Of a DNA stretch of 64,000 nt, positions 13,401-25,400 are shown piece by piece. Under the pieces are notes generated by a model. The model ran no database searches, had not been told where the DNA came from, and was given only the letters and a program-made list of their open reading frames with translations. Both the position numbers and the translations under genes were made by a program. Each line of letters starts with the position of its first letter. The stretch's first letter is position 1. Origin of the DNA: Eremophila alpestris peregrina (lineage: Eukaryota; Chordata; Aves; Passeriformes; Alaudidae); the NCBI GenBank assembly GCA_009792885.1, contig WMCF01000003.1:13968447-14032446 (forward strand), in the 5' to 3' direction.

Positions 13401-15849
13401 CAGAAAACATCACACCATCCTGATGGGAAACCCCATCCTTTGACAGAGTTGCTAGATTAAACAGACAACATCCCATTTCAGAAACAGAGGAAAATGGGGC
13501 TTTATCCCTGGCCATGGTGCAGTTTGGCACGTACCCTCTGACTGCTGCCTGGGCTCACCCAGCCCTTCTGTAAATGGAGGGTAATAAACCTGCCTTAAAG
13601 ATGTGCTGAGGCTTAAAAAATCCACAGTTACAGAGCACTGCTGACATCTACAGAAGATGAGAGCCATTAAAATGGAGAATTCAATTATCAGTGGGAATAT
13701 AAAAGAACTTGAGGTCTAATGCACAGAAAACATGGATTAACTGATGCAGATTGAGCTGGCCTCTGGAAAAAGTCATTGGCACGGGTGGTCCTGTGTGCTG
13801 TGTACACAGTGGGCTTGGTTGTGTGCTCCACTTCGAGGGAGAAGCCCCTCGTCAGCTGCTGCAGAGGGGGCCCAGAACAAGAGACCCTTTTCTGCCAGGC
13901 TGGCTTTCTGGCTCAGGCTGAATGATCCTGGAGAAGGCAGGAGAAATGGTTTGTTTACTCATTAAATGACTAACGAGGTGGCCCCAAGTCTGGCTCCCTG
14001 CAGGCCGGCCGTGCTCAGTGGAGCGGAGGTGGCGGCTGCTGGTGGAGGCGGTGGGTGACCAACTGGCTTAGAGAGAGGGCAGGAGCCCTGCATGCCAGCC
14101 CCTGGCCACTGGCCCCACCCCACTGGTTGTATCCCAGCAGAGTTTATTCTAAAAGTAGTGCTGGTGTTGCAGTAACCCTATAGAAAATGCACAGAGTGGT
14201 AAAACAGACACCTGTAAGAATATGTAACACAGAAGCGTATGAATTATGGCTTTAAAAAAAATTCTGAAAAGAAAATTATGCACATTGTCTTCTACCCACT
14301 GTCCTGCATATCTTCCTTGCATTCATAAAAACCTATTAAAAATGGTGAAAAAAGGATACTGGGTCAGACTGGTTCTTAGCTGCGGGTAGCCACTCACTGC
14401 AGTTCAGCATGCAGCACACACCACACAGCCTGTCTGAGCATTCACATCCACTGCAGCCCTCTGACACACAAACAAGTGCTCAGTCCAATTTGTGACTGCT
14501 CTGGAGGGAGCCCTGGTAGCTGTGTGCCACTAGAGGATGGGCAAGCAGTGCATGTGTGCTCACAGCAGCTGTGATTCAGCCAGCAGAACACAGCTTCTGG
14601 AGGGGCGAGAGGTGCCCCTGGCATGTGTGGGCCAGGTTGCAGCTGGGTAATAACCAAGCCATGGCATCACGCTGGGATGTATTTTCAGGCTGCTTGATGG
14701 GCTGCAGCACATGCTTGGGGCTGGGGCTCTGGCTCCTTTTCCCTGTGTTTTTGTTTAAATAAAAACCAGGAATCTATGATCATCTTTTTCTTCAGGAGAA
14801 TTCTTGCAGCCCAAGGTGTTAACACAAGCTGCTGGAGCACTTCTCTGAATTGCAGGCTGCCTTTGTGCAGGTGCCACGCCATGCACAGAAGTGGGGGCCC
14901 ACACCAGTGCTCTGCCAGCCAGGCTTCAAGGAGGGCTTGAAGGAAGCCCCAGCACTGCCACTGGGCATGCAGCTCTCCTGCTGATACACAGGCACAGTTC
15001 CCCTCACGTAGCACTGGGCAGGCATCGTTTGCTAGAATTAAATATCTCCAGGGTAAAAGGTGCAGGTTTGGACCTCTCTGAGGGGGACCAAGCCGAGTGC
15101 CACTTGAACTTTTTTGAACCATAAAATGTAAGGGCACACAAAAATAATAGTCCAGGAATCTTCAGAAGATGTGGGAACAAATCTGACTTTAAATACAAGT
15201 GCAATTTTCTCTAACCTCAGTGTCATGATTCAGCATTTCTAAAGTAAACAATCTGCAATAATAAAGGCAAGAAACTAAGATGTTTGTGTGGGATCAAGGT
15301 AGAAATGAATTTTGCAATGTGAGAGAGATGAAAGGTAGATTATCGTGGAAACAGAACATCTTGATCCTACCACTGAGGAAAAGCTGAATCCTCCACCACA
15401 AAACCTAGTCTGAGTCATTGTATAATGAACCAAGCATTGCTCACAAAAACTCAGCTCTGAACTCTTTTTTTCAGATAATAAAAACAGTGCTGATATTTTT
15501 ATATTGAGTTAATGGTCTTGAAGAAGAGCCACAAAATTGTACTTTGCTGTACAAACCCCTACTGAAGAGAAGTAAATCCTGGATGCACTATTTACTTACC
15601 AAATCACCACACATACCCCCAACCCCCACCTTACCACCACCCCTCCTCTTCTTTCCTCCCACACCAGCACCTAAACCCACTTGTGTGCTTGTTGGGAATT
15701 ACAAGGTCTGCTCTCAGGGCTGTGTTGATTTACAGTACGATTCAAAGTAGAAACCCTCCTGCTCTCTCCTAGTGCTTGCCAGTTCCACTAACACTGAGGA
15801 GGAGAATGCCAACATAGCTTAAATCTCAGCAGACCTTTACGGAGCTTGC
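10431..15849. other. Intergenic, no gene recognised
   Basis: Open frames up to 194 codons (10643-11227) have no recognisable domain, no biased composition and no splice support, and are treated as chance. Confidence 0.65.
12590..12760. promoter_or_regulatory. Possible conserved noncoding element
   Basis: A repeat-free block contains CATATTCATCATAG, TCAATTGTTATG (SOX-like) and several ATTA cores, and is locally unlike the surrounding sequence. Inference from texture only. Confidence 0.2.
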
Positions 15850-15900
15850 TCAGTGTTTCTATCCACATTTTACAGCTGGAGAAACACGTTCAAAGGCAGG
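15850..15900 (-). repeat. Possible MIR fragment
   Basis: CTATCCACATTTTACAGCTG followed by GAGAAAC resembles the reverse-complement MIR segment around TTTTACAGATGAGGAAACTG. It is short, so confidence is low. Confidence 0.4.
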
Positions 15901-16089
15901 ACCTTGACACTACCAATGTGCTTTTACAGAATGGATTCAGCTGCCTCAGAATTAGCAAGATGAGCCCTGGCATAGGCAGGTCTCCTTTCCTGGCAGCCGA
16001 GTCCCAAGGGCAGCTGAAAGCCCCCCTGTTTACAGCCATCTCCCAGCAGTGCTAATGCTTCTGCTCCTGTATTAGGAAGAAGGGACTTC

Positions 16090-16195
16090 TATGGACATTT
16101 TGCCTGGGTGGGGTAGAGATTAAATGGTTTGCCCTGGACCAGTGTACAGGTTAGTGTCAGAACCAGGAAAGGTAGCTAAATCTCTGGCTCATGCA
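16090..16195 (-). repeat. Probable MIR relic
   Basis: GAGATTAAATGGTTTGCCC, then TGGACCAGTGTACAGGTTAG and GTGTCAGAACCAGGA line up with the reverse-complement MIR core (GAGGTTAAGTGACTTGCCC, then AAGGTCACACAGCTAGTAAG). Moderate divergence. Confidence 0.5.
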
Positions 16196-17007
16196 GTTAA
16201 GGATGTGTGCAGACAATTGGGCTGGGAGCTTGTCATCACCTCTTATGAGGAAAGTGAAAGGGGGAGGCCTCTTGGAGAGCATTAGTGCTTTTATTGCAGA
16301 GAGATATTACAAAAGATTGCACAGTGGAACATGTTCCAGAATCAGGAGGGAACTCAACCCTAAATCTTTTGATTCCTTTTGCAGCTGGAAACATGTCACA
16401 GCAGGATCCACTGCAGGTCCTAGTGCTGGAAAACAATGGAGATAAATGGTGCAAGAAGGCTTTTCTCATATTAAAAAACACACTTTTTTTTTTTCTAACA
16501 TGAAATTGTTTTCACACAGGCCTCTCCCTAACACTAACTAGAAGGACAGGCTGAGGAATGAGATGTGGCACGTGACACGAAGGTGGAATTCAACAGCCGA
16601 TGGAAGAGATGTTGATCTAAATTATACTTCACTTTAAAGTTGTACGACCCTTTTTCTTATCCTTTGACTGGACTTTCTGAATGCTTCCGACACAGATTTC
16701 CATACTTGAACCGCAATATTTCAGGCACTGCGACTCAGCGAGGACTGAAAACTCAGCGAGGAGCAGCCTGAGAGCTTGACTCCCTCACCTTGAACCTCCT
16801 TGGATGTGGTCAGGGCGTAGCCAGCCACTGATGTGTGAAAGCCAGCATTTGCTTGCTCACTCATTTGCTTTCAACCTCCACCCCCCATAGCCATTGAAAT
16901 GTTGCTTTTGGCAAGAACTGGGGCACAGGGGAGGGACAATTACCACGAGCACTCATTGTTTGCAGAATGTTTTTCTTAATGCCTTAGAAAAAAAAGAGAA
17001 AAGGGTC

Positions 17008-17031
17008 AGGTTGAAAGGTCAGCCGACCTTT
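17008..17031 (+). promoter_or_regulatory. Nuclear-receptor-type DR1 and overlapping inverted repeat
   Basis: AGGTTGAAAGGTCA (17008-17021) is a direct repeat with one-base spacing of the HNF4/RXR type. It overlaps an exact inverted repeat AAAGGTC-AGCC-GACCTTT. Function is inferred from motif shape only. Confidence 0.35.
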
Positions 17032-17411
17032 TTGTTTTCTTTGGAATGAGAGATTCAAACTCTTCAGAAAATGTTTTATTAGCTCTTCTGAATTTCACTT
17101 TCCGCAGAGGTTTTCTCTCCAGGCGATGTTTAGAGGCACTAGCAAGGAGTGCCCACGCTCATCAAGCTGAAGGTGATTTAAGGAGAAGGACAAGATCTGC
17201 ACTTTGGGTAATGGAAAGCAATTCTTCGCTTCAAGTTTTGTTATGAAAGAAAAAACCCACTTGCTTGCTGAGGAAGGAGGAGCTTGGAGAGTGAGCAAAG
17301 GGCTGCAGAGTCAGTTTTACATTAGCCGTGGTCAGCATTCACTGAAACTCCTCCATTTGATTCAAGGACCGGCTAGTCCCTCACACCGGGAGCATTTGCA
17401 GCCTCCCGCAG

Positions 17412-17430
17412 AGATAAGGAGCGTTTATCA
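17412..17430. promoter_or_regulatory. Paired GATA-type sites
   Basis: AGATAAG (17412-17418) and TTATCA (17425-17430) face each other seven bases apart in a locally CpG-retaining block. Motif evidence only. Confidence 0.25.
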
Positions 17431-19079
17431 GACAAGCCCTCGCAAGCGGCATTTCAGCATTGGAGCAGTTCAGCCTCCGGAGTGGGGTGGCAGCGGGGGC
17501 ATGGCCGTGTCCTGGGAAGGAGGCACAGCCGCGGGCTGGCATTGAGTGGAGCGGTGCTCCGGCTCTGCCTGCCTGACCCCTTTTCTCCCTGTGGAAAAAC
17601 ACAGAAAATGAGATTCCTCTCCTTTGTGAAGGGCTTTCAAACCTGATGACAAAAGGCAGTATTCAGAGCTGGAAACTATTATTGTTCTTCTCTGGGGACA
17701 TTCAGTCCAGGACAGGTTGGAGATTCAGCAGTAAATGAGGATAAGAAAGTGCAATTTGCAATAGCATATATATGAAATAAAAGATTTCATTCTCTTAATT
17801 TTGGTAACTTTTCTTACCACCTTATATTTGGCAAAGTGTATTTTCAAGGTAATCTAGGTAGTTCTATTCATGCTATGGCTCTCAGAAAAGGCTGGTTTCT
17901 ACTTTTTCCTTTTCAGAGCTGCAGTCATTGAGATGTAAAAGACATGGGCACCAAAAACCAGGGTCATCAGAATAGTGTGGGGGCCCTCAGGGATGGAGTT
18001 CAGACCACCATGTATTCACCATGGATATAGGGATGAGAAGAGAGTGGCTTTGCATACAGCCTCTCTTCATCAGCAGACACTGAAAAAGCTTGAGTTCTGC
18101 ACCCATACTTCTCAAAATGCTTCAGAGCAGGAGCAGGCATCACTTCCCCCTCCAGCAGTACCCTAGCACACAAGTGCCAAGCCTACCTGATATATTGCTA
18201 ACAGATTTGCAGCTGATTGTGGGGATGTGAGTTGCAAATGCAGGCATGTCTGTGCATGGCAATGAGCAGCCCCATGTCAGAGATCCAAGAAGCAGGTCTA
18301 AATAAACCAGGATAACACTGTGTGCAGAAAGTAGCTCAGCTCTTGGAAGCAGAAGAGCTGTGTCAGCAGGGCATCGATGCTGGAGGTAGCCCAGATGATA
18401 AACCTGCTGCCTGAGGCTGCTGCAGTGCTCTCCCAACATGGCTGCTGGGATTCCAAGCTCCAAGGCAATGGTTCTTTTGGGCTGGGAGAGAGCTCAGGGG
18501 CTGCAACACCACAGTTCATGGAGCAATACAGACACCTTTTCTTTGGAGGTGGGAACAGAAGATACAGCTTATCATTTGCTTATGGTCCCTTCCTATTTAC
18601 ACCTCCTTCATCAGTGTGTCTGGGTGACAATTCTGTCTAGCTCAGGAGGAGCAGTGGCTCCCCATGGGTTTCAGCCAACTCCCAGAGCAAGCCATTAGGG
18701 GGACTTCACATCCTCAGCAGACCTGCTGCCTCTGGATTCAACCCCCAGCTCAGAAGACAAGCCCAGACATGGCTTCTCTGCACAGAAGCAATTCTTGCTT
18801 CCTCACCCAGAGCAGCGCTGCCCTGTTGTGCTGCCTGTGCAGTACCACCAAGGCCTGTTTCCCCACGGGTACCAGACTCCCTGTGTCCTGCACAGGACAG
18901 GGATGGTGCAGGCTCATCCTCTGCAGTTTCACCAGACAGGCTTTTTGGTCAGCTGCCAGGGTTTGGGATGGCAGTTTGATCCTGCAGAATAAACCTATGG
19001 ATTACAGCCCGGAGCAGCGTGAGCTTCAGAGATAGGCACCCTACATGAATCTGAGCTGCAAAAACAGAGCCCTGACCCT

Positions 19080-19400
19080 CTGCTCAGGCAGGGTAACCAA
19101 CGCCCTGGCAGCTCGGCGAGCGGGCGGACTCTGTTACCTAATCTCCAGCTGTGGGCTCCGCGCCGTGCCAAGTCTCCTTTGGCTCTGTCTAGTAATAATC
19201 GTTTCTGGAGACCCGCCAGGGCCTCCTGCCAGTTCCAGTCACACTCTACTAATGCGAGAGGCAGAGTTTATTAATTCATCGCCAAGGCCCATTGTCTGGG
19301 ACACTGCCTGGCTGTTTATTTACTCCAATATGGTCTGTATTTACTCAGACAGAGCAAGCGAGGGGACTTTGTTTAACTTTGCAAGACCTTCTGCTGGAGG
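19080..19400. promoter_or_regulatory. Possible conserved regulatory element
   Basis: A repeat-free block retains CpGs (CTCGGCGAGCGGGCGG near 19112) and is packed with homeodomain- and SOX-like cores: TAATAATCG, TTATTAATTCATC and CCCATTGT. No open frame resembles a protein. The call rests on sequence texture and would need cross-species alignment. Confidence 0.25.
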
Positions 19401-22400
19401 AGACATGTGACCTTATGCAGAACTTCAGATAAATGTGCAGAGCTCGGGAAGGACCTTTTTTTTTTTCAAGTGTGGCCTCAAATAACACCGGTAGCCAGTA
19501 TTGACAAACTGTAGCAAAGTGTAATAAAGGAAAGGAAAACATAATAGAGTTCTCATTTGAAATACATTTGTGAGTGTTTTGAAGATAAAAGCAGAAAAAC
19601 AAGCATGTACCCTAGGACTGAGGCCACGAGATAGGGTTTTGCAGCAAAGGGAAAGGGCTTTGCCTACAGAAAGGGACAAGTCAAGACATGTTAACCTGAG
19701 GCCACCCTCCCCTTTCCACCGGCCTCCTGCAGCGTGGGGCTGCAACTGGAGGTGAGAAGAGCCTTCTGCTGAGGACGTGTAATGGCAGCTGATGGCAGCA
19801 TGTTGGCTGGGATACCAAGGGGCACACAAGAGGACCAATTGTAAAGCCCATTAAAGCTTTGTCAGTCAGGAGAGTATTTGTTCCAGGTAATCCTGCTGTA
19901 CTGGCATAACCCTTGGTGTGAATTTCTCTTGGAATAAATGTGTCTTCTGCTAATGCAATTGAAACTGATGATTAAATATGATGTTTTCTTCAGCAATAAA
20001 ACCTGTTCAGGGAACTCCTGTCTTGTCCTTGCTCTCACCTTCACACTGTTCTCAGTTGCACCTTTATTTGTTGTGAAATTGTGCTGTGAACTGAATCTTT
20101 GCAAGAATCTCTATTTGGGAATGAAGAAAAAAAAAAAGCCAAACAAACTTTCTCCCTGTAACATATGATATTTGCAGTCCTGGCCAAAACACCTTCATGT
20201 ACTCCTATACTGGGCCAACTCAGTCCAGGGAAAGGCTACTGTATTGATTTAATTCACTGGTTTATTCAGTGTGGTAGGAATTGTGCATGCATGTATGTGT
20301 ATATACAAACATACAACTACTTACATCCATGTGTGTATTTATAGAGACAATCCCCCCGGGAGTGGGGGTAGGGAAAAATACGGCCATCTGAACAGTGCAC
20401 GCTCTTAGTCTGGCTTGTTTTAAGTCAGATCCTCAATGCTATTGTAACATGGTTTTGTATTTAATTTCCTGTGTTTGTAACTCAAGCCAACTTCCAGTGT
20501 TGCTTGTGTGAGTGTTTGTTTCGGTTTCTCTGAGGGCCTTTTCTTTTGTTGGAAAGTGTGAGGATTTTAACATAGCTGTTAACACTGCACTAAAAAGCCT
20601 GATCTTGTTTTCATTGGGGCAGCAGCTAAATCACCCTTGTGCTGGCAGTGGGAGCGGTGCTGGTTTCGGTGTCCAGCACTAGCACCTCCCCACAGGGCTC
20701 TGCCTGTCGGGGCACAGCCGTCCCCAGGGAAGGGTTTGCTCCTGCTTTGCACCACTGTCAAAGACCCGTGTGTCTTAAGCACAGCCCAGGCTGTGACTGA
20801 CAGAGCAGGTGGATTTCATTCCTGCAGCTCCAGTTTTCTTGTCTTTGGACGTGCCCCCACCTGTGCAGGTGGATGAGCAGGACACACTGCACTGGCTACC
20901 CCACACCACTGCTTCATGCCTTTGTGCAAACCAGCCAAACGTGCCCAGCTGTCACATCAGCATGGGAATGCCCACAGTCCATGGGCTTCTCCCTTTGGCT
21001 CTGCCAGCGAGGCCTCTTGGCATGAACAAGGGCACTGCTTCCTCCCTGCTGCCTCAGGCCGCCCCTCAGCGTGCTGCACTCTTTCTGCAGGGACAAGGGA
21101 TCTCAGAGCACTGATGGCACCACCCACCAGGTGTTCGCTGGGGAGTGATGGTGTTTTCACCACCTTTGGGGTGATTTTCTGTGGCCAGCTTCCCTTTGGG
21201 GGTGCGATGGCTCGGCCCTCTCCCTGCCAGGCCCCTCACGGCTGAGCCAGGCCGCAGCATGGCCACCCCCTCAGAGGGGCTGTTTGCACTGCACACTCCA
21301 TCCAGGGCTGCTGCCTCTCCAAACACACACAGGGACTGATACCCTCTGTTTGTTTACTGTTTGCTGAGAAGTTTTGCAATGGAGTGTGAAGAGAAGGATA
21401 CAACCGCACGTGGGGTAGCGCCAAAGCAGGGGGGAGGTGACAGGTGGGTTCTTGTCTCTGTGCAGAACAACACACATTGCCTTCCCTGGGTTTTCCTTTC
21501 CACTGGGTGGAAGGAGGAAGGTGCAGTAGAAGTTCAGGATGCTCTGGTCTTCTGATATGTATTGTGAGGGTCATGCTGTTCTCCTTGGAACTGCATTCTC
21601 CCAAAATGCCTAGAAGTGAGAGGATCAGCTCTTGGGAGGTGGGTACCTGGGCTGGGCAGAGCCCAGCGTTTCTCTGCCATAGCACACCATCACTGTCACT
21701 CCTCCCAGGGGCTCATACTCACAACTGCTGCTTCAATTGTAAGAAGAGTGGCCTGGCATTTTCCATGAAGGGTTCCCTTATATATATTCTATACCAGCAT
21801 ACTTCAGTCCAGATTAGAGAATTTTCCATGCTTTTGGGGCCTGGGGCTGGTATTCCCCAGTGGTTTATTTGGAGTAGCATGCGAATCCTAGAGGATGTGT
21901 AATTTTATGTTGACCATTGGGCCTCATTTGTGTATTTTATTAGTTAATTTTTAAACACTGACCTAGAGCTCTGTATCTATTTTAAAATAATCCAAATTAT
22001 AAATAAACAGACTGCCTAGCATGGGCTTGGAATAATAAATCAGGAGAAAAACAATTAAACACAACAGAAAAAAATTGGTCTTGAGAGAAAACAGACATTG
22101 AAAGAAGAAAATGCACACCAATATATATTCTAGAGGGAGAAGGAGAAGTAATACAAGACTGGAAAAAAAAAGGTAAAAAAACTTCACATGCTTAAAAACT
22201 TTAAAAAAATATTGAATGCAGGCAATTAATAATGCAGCATTAGCACAAACATCTCTGTTAGGCTTAATTACAATAGATTCATCTTAATGAAAGTTCAATC
22301 CTCTGAGCAGCTCTTAATATTCACCTTTCCTGCTTGTACCTGCTAACTGAGCCTGGACCCATATCACATCAAAGATTTTGCACAGCTGAGCATTCCCCTC

Positions 22401-25400
22401 CCCAAGGGGCTGGTGATGGCAGCTCAGCCATGGGGGCAGAAGGTAGCCTGGGGGCAAGGGGACCCCAGCAGCTGTGATGAGGAACAGGGGGCCTGTTGCC
22501 CTCCTGTACAAGTAACCCAGGCTGTGTGGTGAAGGAAAAACCCAAGAGTGGCTTTTCACTTGGCCAGCTGATCTCTATTACCTCTGAGTTTGGTGACACT
22601 GGCAATGGTGTTTGGTTCTCACTTCAGGAAGCCCGTTTGGCAGTGAAGTGGGTGGGAGCCATTGGCTGGCACTATGACCCATTCACTCATGGACCTGAAC
22701 TGCCATACCTATTCACAGTCTGTTCATTCTGTATCATCTCTCTGGCAGCAGCCAACATTTCTTTTTCCAGAAGATGCAAGAAATCTTCTATAGTAGTCTG
22801 TCCTGGAGAAAACTGCTTCTCTGTTGCCAATAGCAAGAATTTGATTTATGTTCTTTGTATCACATCTCTCATTTAATGTTGAAAGTCAGTGTTCTTTCAC
22901 AGGACCATCTAGCTTCATTTACTCACCCTTGGACACAGTGATGTGGCAGTAAGTCTGCTGATTAATTACATACTGTACCTGAAAAATGAAGGCAGTGCTT
23001 AGGTGGCCCAGCACACCACTGGACCAGTAGTGGAGTGGTGAAAATGGATTGCCACCGTGGCTCTAAAGGGAGTGAAGTCACCTCCATCCGTCCTGAGACA
23101 CAGACACTCACTTCAGATGTGCAGACACAATGACAAACTCTGGGCATTTTGCTAGAGCAGTTGGGTCAGAAAGCAGAGGGCATCCCTCGTGTGCCCACCA
23201 GGACCAGCATTCACAGAGCATCCATCAAGCTCCAAATAAAAGAGCACAGAGTTCTCACTTCTCTTGAGCAAGGCATGCTTGGTGTACACTGCTGCTGCAG
23301 TAAGACCAGAAGGGGGCCTGGTGGCTGTATTGGTCTGTAATCCAGTAATCTATGAATCCTGTAATTTAAATGGCTACAGCACTGTTTCTTCCTTCACTTT
23401 TCCATCTCTTCCCCTCTCCCAGGCAGAAAGTCTGTTACATCCAATTGCCCTAAGGACCAGTCCAGCTCTCAAGGGACCCATGATATCTCCATCACACCCT
23501 GCTCCAAAGCTCCAGGCTTGTGTCACAGGATGGTTTAAATGTTCACAGAACACACACTGAATACAGTACATATTTGTGCTGTAGTGCAGAAGGTCTGTGT
23601 GCAGACCTTCCCCAGCACCTTGAAACAAGTGACAGCACAATATGTAGACCTTGGTGAGAGTAGTGAATGTCACCAGCATTTCCCCACCTTGGCTCCACTG
23701 TACTGAGAAGAAGCTATGAGCTGAGCTCAGGCAGAAGGAGGAGGTCCAGAACCTTTTTCCAGAAGTTCATAGTTTGTCTTGTGAATCAAAGAGCCTTTCT
23801 GTATACTGGTGCCACAGTTTACATGAGCATGTTCCTCACTCCCTGACTCATTTTTGTAACCTTCCTGCACGGGCCAGTGGGTTTACCTGACCCAGGCTCA
23901 TCTCTGTACCTTCCACTGGCAGCACCTCTGATCCTTCCCTCTGCAGTCAGGGGTTTCCCTGTATTTCTGTGAAGGAGCAAATTGCTCTCCCAGCTTTGGC
24001 TAAGCAAGCCACCATCCCAGGGTGTTTCCAGCTGTAAGAACTGCCAGGAAGATACATTACTTCAAGGAATATACACTGTTGTGTCTTAGATCACACCTGA
24101 CAGGGATGTGAAGCAGTAAAGGCCAGTGGGGTTTGCCCACATCCTGGGTATTCCATGGGACACCAATTTCCCCCCTCCACCTGCCCTGCCACAAGCAAGG
24201 GTATTCCCAGTGGGATGAAGATGGTGCCTCCTGGTCCTCATCCTCTTCACACAGGATGAAGGTGATGTAGGTGGTGTTTCAGGCTGGGTTTTCAGCACCC
24301 CATCAGTGAGTTATAAATTGCTAGGAGTTAGAAGACTTGTTCTGGATGATAGAAACTAAACCAAAGTGACAAAGCTTCAATTTAAGTATTCCAGACAAAA
24401 CCCTTAAATTAGATGGATGAATCATGAGTTAACATTTGTAAAACATTTTGGGATCTTTCCTGCATTTCAGTGAGCTGCACGGTATAGCCTCCTTTCCCAA
24501 ATATTTAATCAACTGACCTGACAGGAGCAAACATCCAAAGATTTGCTCATGTGATGCCTGCAGTTGTGAGGCTACCAAAGCACTTGGCAGGCTGAAGGGC
24601 AAACAAAAGGGACAAATGGCGAGTGCAGTGCATTTGTGGTTGCCTCCTTCTGGAAAGCAGTGACGTGCCTGTCCCAGCACAGGGCAGCACACCATGGAGC
24701 ATAATATCCCAAAGCATGAGTGGCAGTGATTTGCATCAAGGAATCGTCTCCATGATATCCACAGGAATATTTATGTCTGACTAAATAAACACCACCATAC
24801 GTGGTGCATTTAGCATATTAAGTAATTCCAAAGGGAGGCTGAAAGCAAAGATTCTCAGGCACCTCAGAGGAGGCCAACACTGCAACATAAAGGCATGGCC
24901 AGAGACTTTGTAGTTCTGCAAGAGCTAGGTTTCATTACCTAGCTCAGGTACTGATAACGCAGCACAGATTAGCTGCTCAAATATTTAGTTTTCTTGGGCC
25001 AGTTTTCCATCCAAGGCTGAGTCTCACATCACTATGGATATTTGGGACTGCAAGTTCTGGCAGACCCTGCCTAAACAGGCTGTATTCCACCATTCTCCTG
25101 GAACAGAAAGGCTGTTCAGTCTTTCACTTCTCAACCAGTGATTGGAAGCTGGTATACCATGTGAGCAAGTACAAAGCAATCCAAAATTCCCACCACACCA
25201 CCAAGCTCTTCCCTTTTTTTCCTTAGTTCGCTCCACAGGAACTTTTGGTGAAGTTTCATGAAAAACAACCACAGGCAGGCTGCCCTTTCCATCCTTGGCC
25301 TTGTGGAACATTTGATGTCCACACCTTTGCCAGGATGCACGTGACACCTTCTGTGGGTGCTCCTGTGTGACCAGCACATTGTTTGCAGATGGATGTGCAG

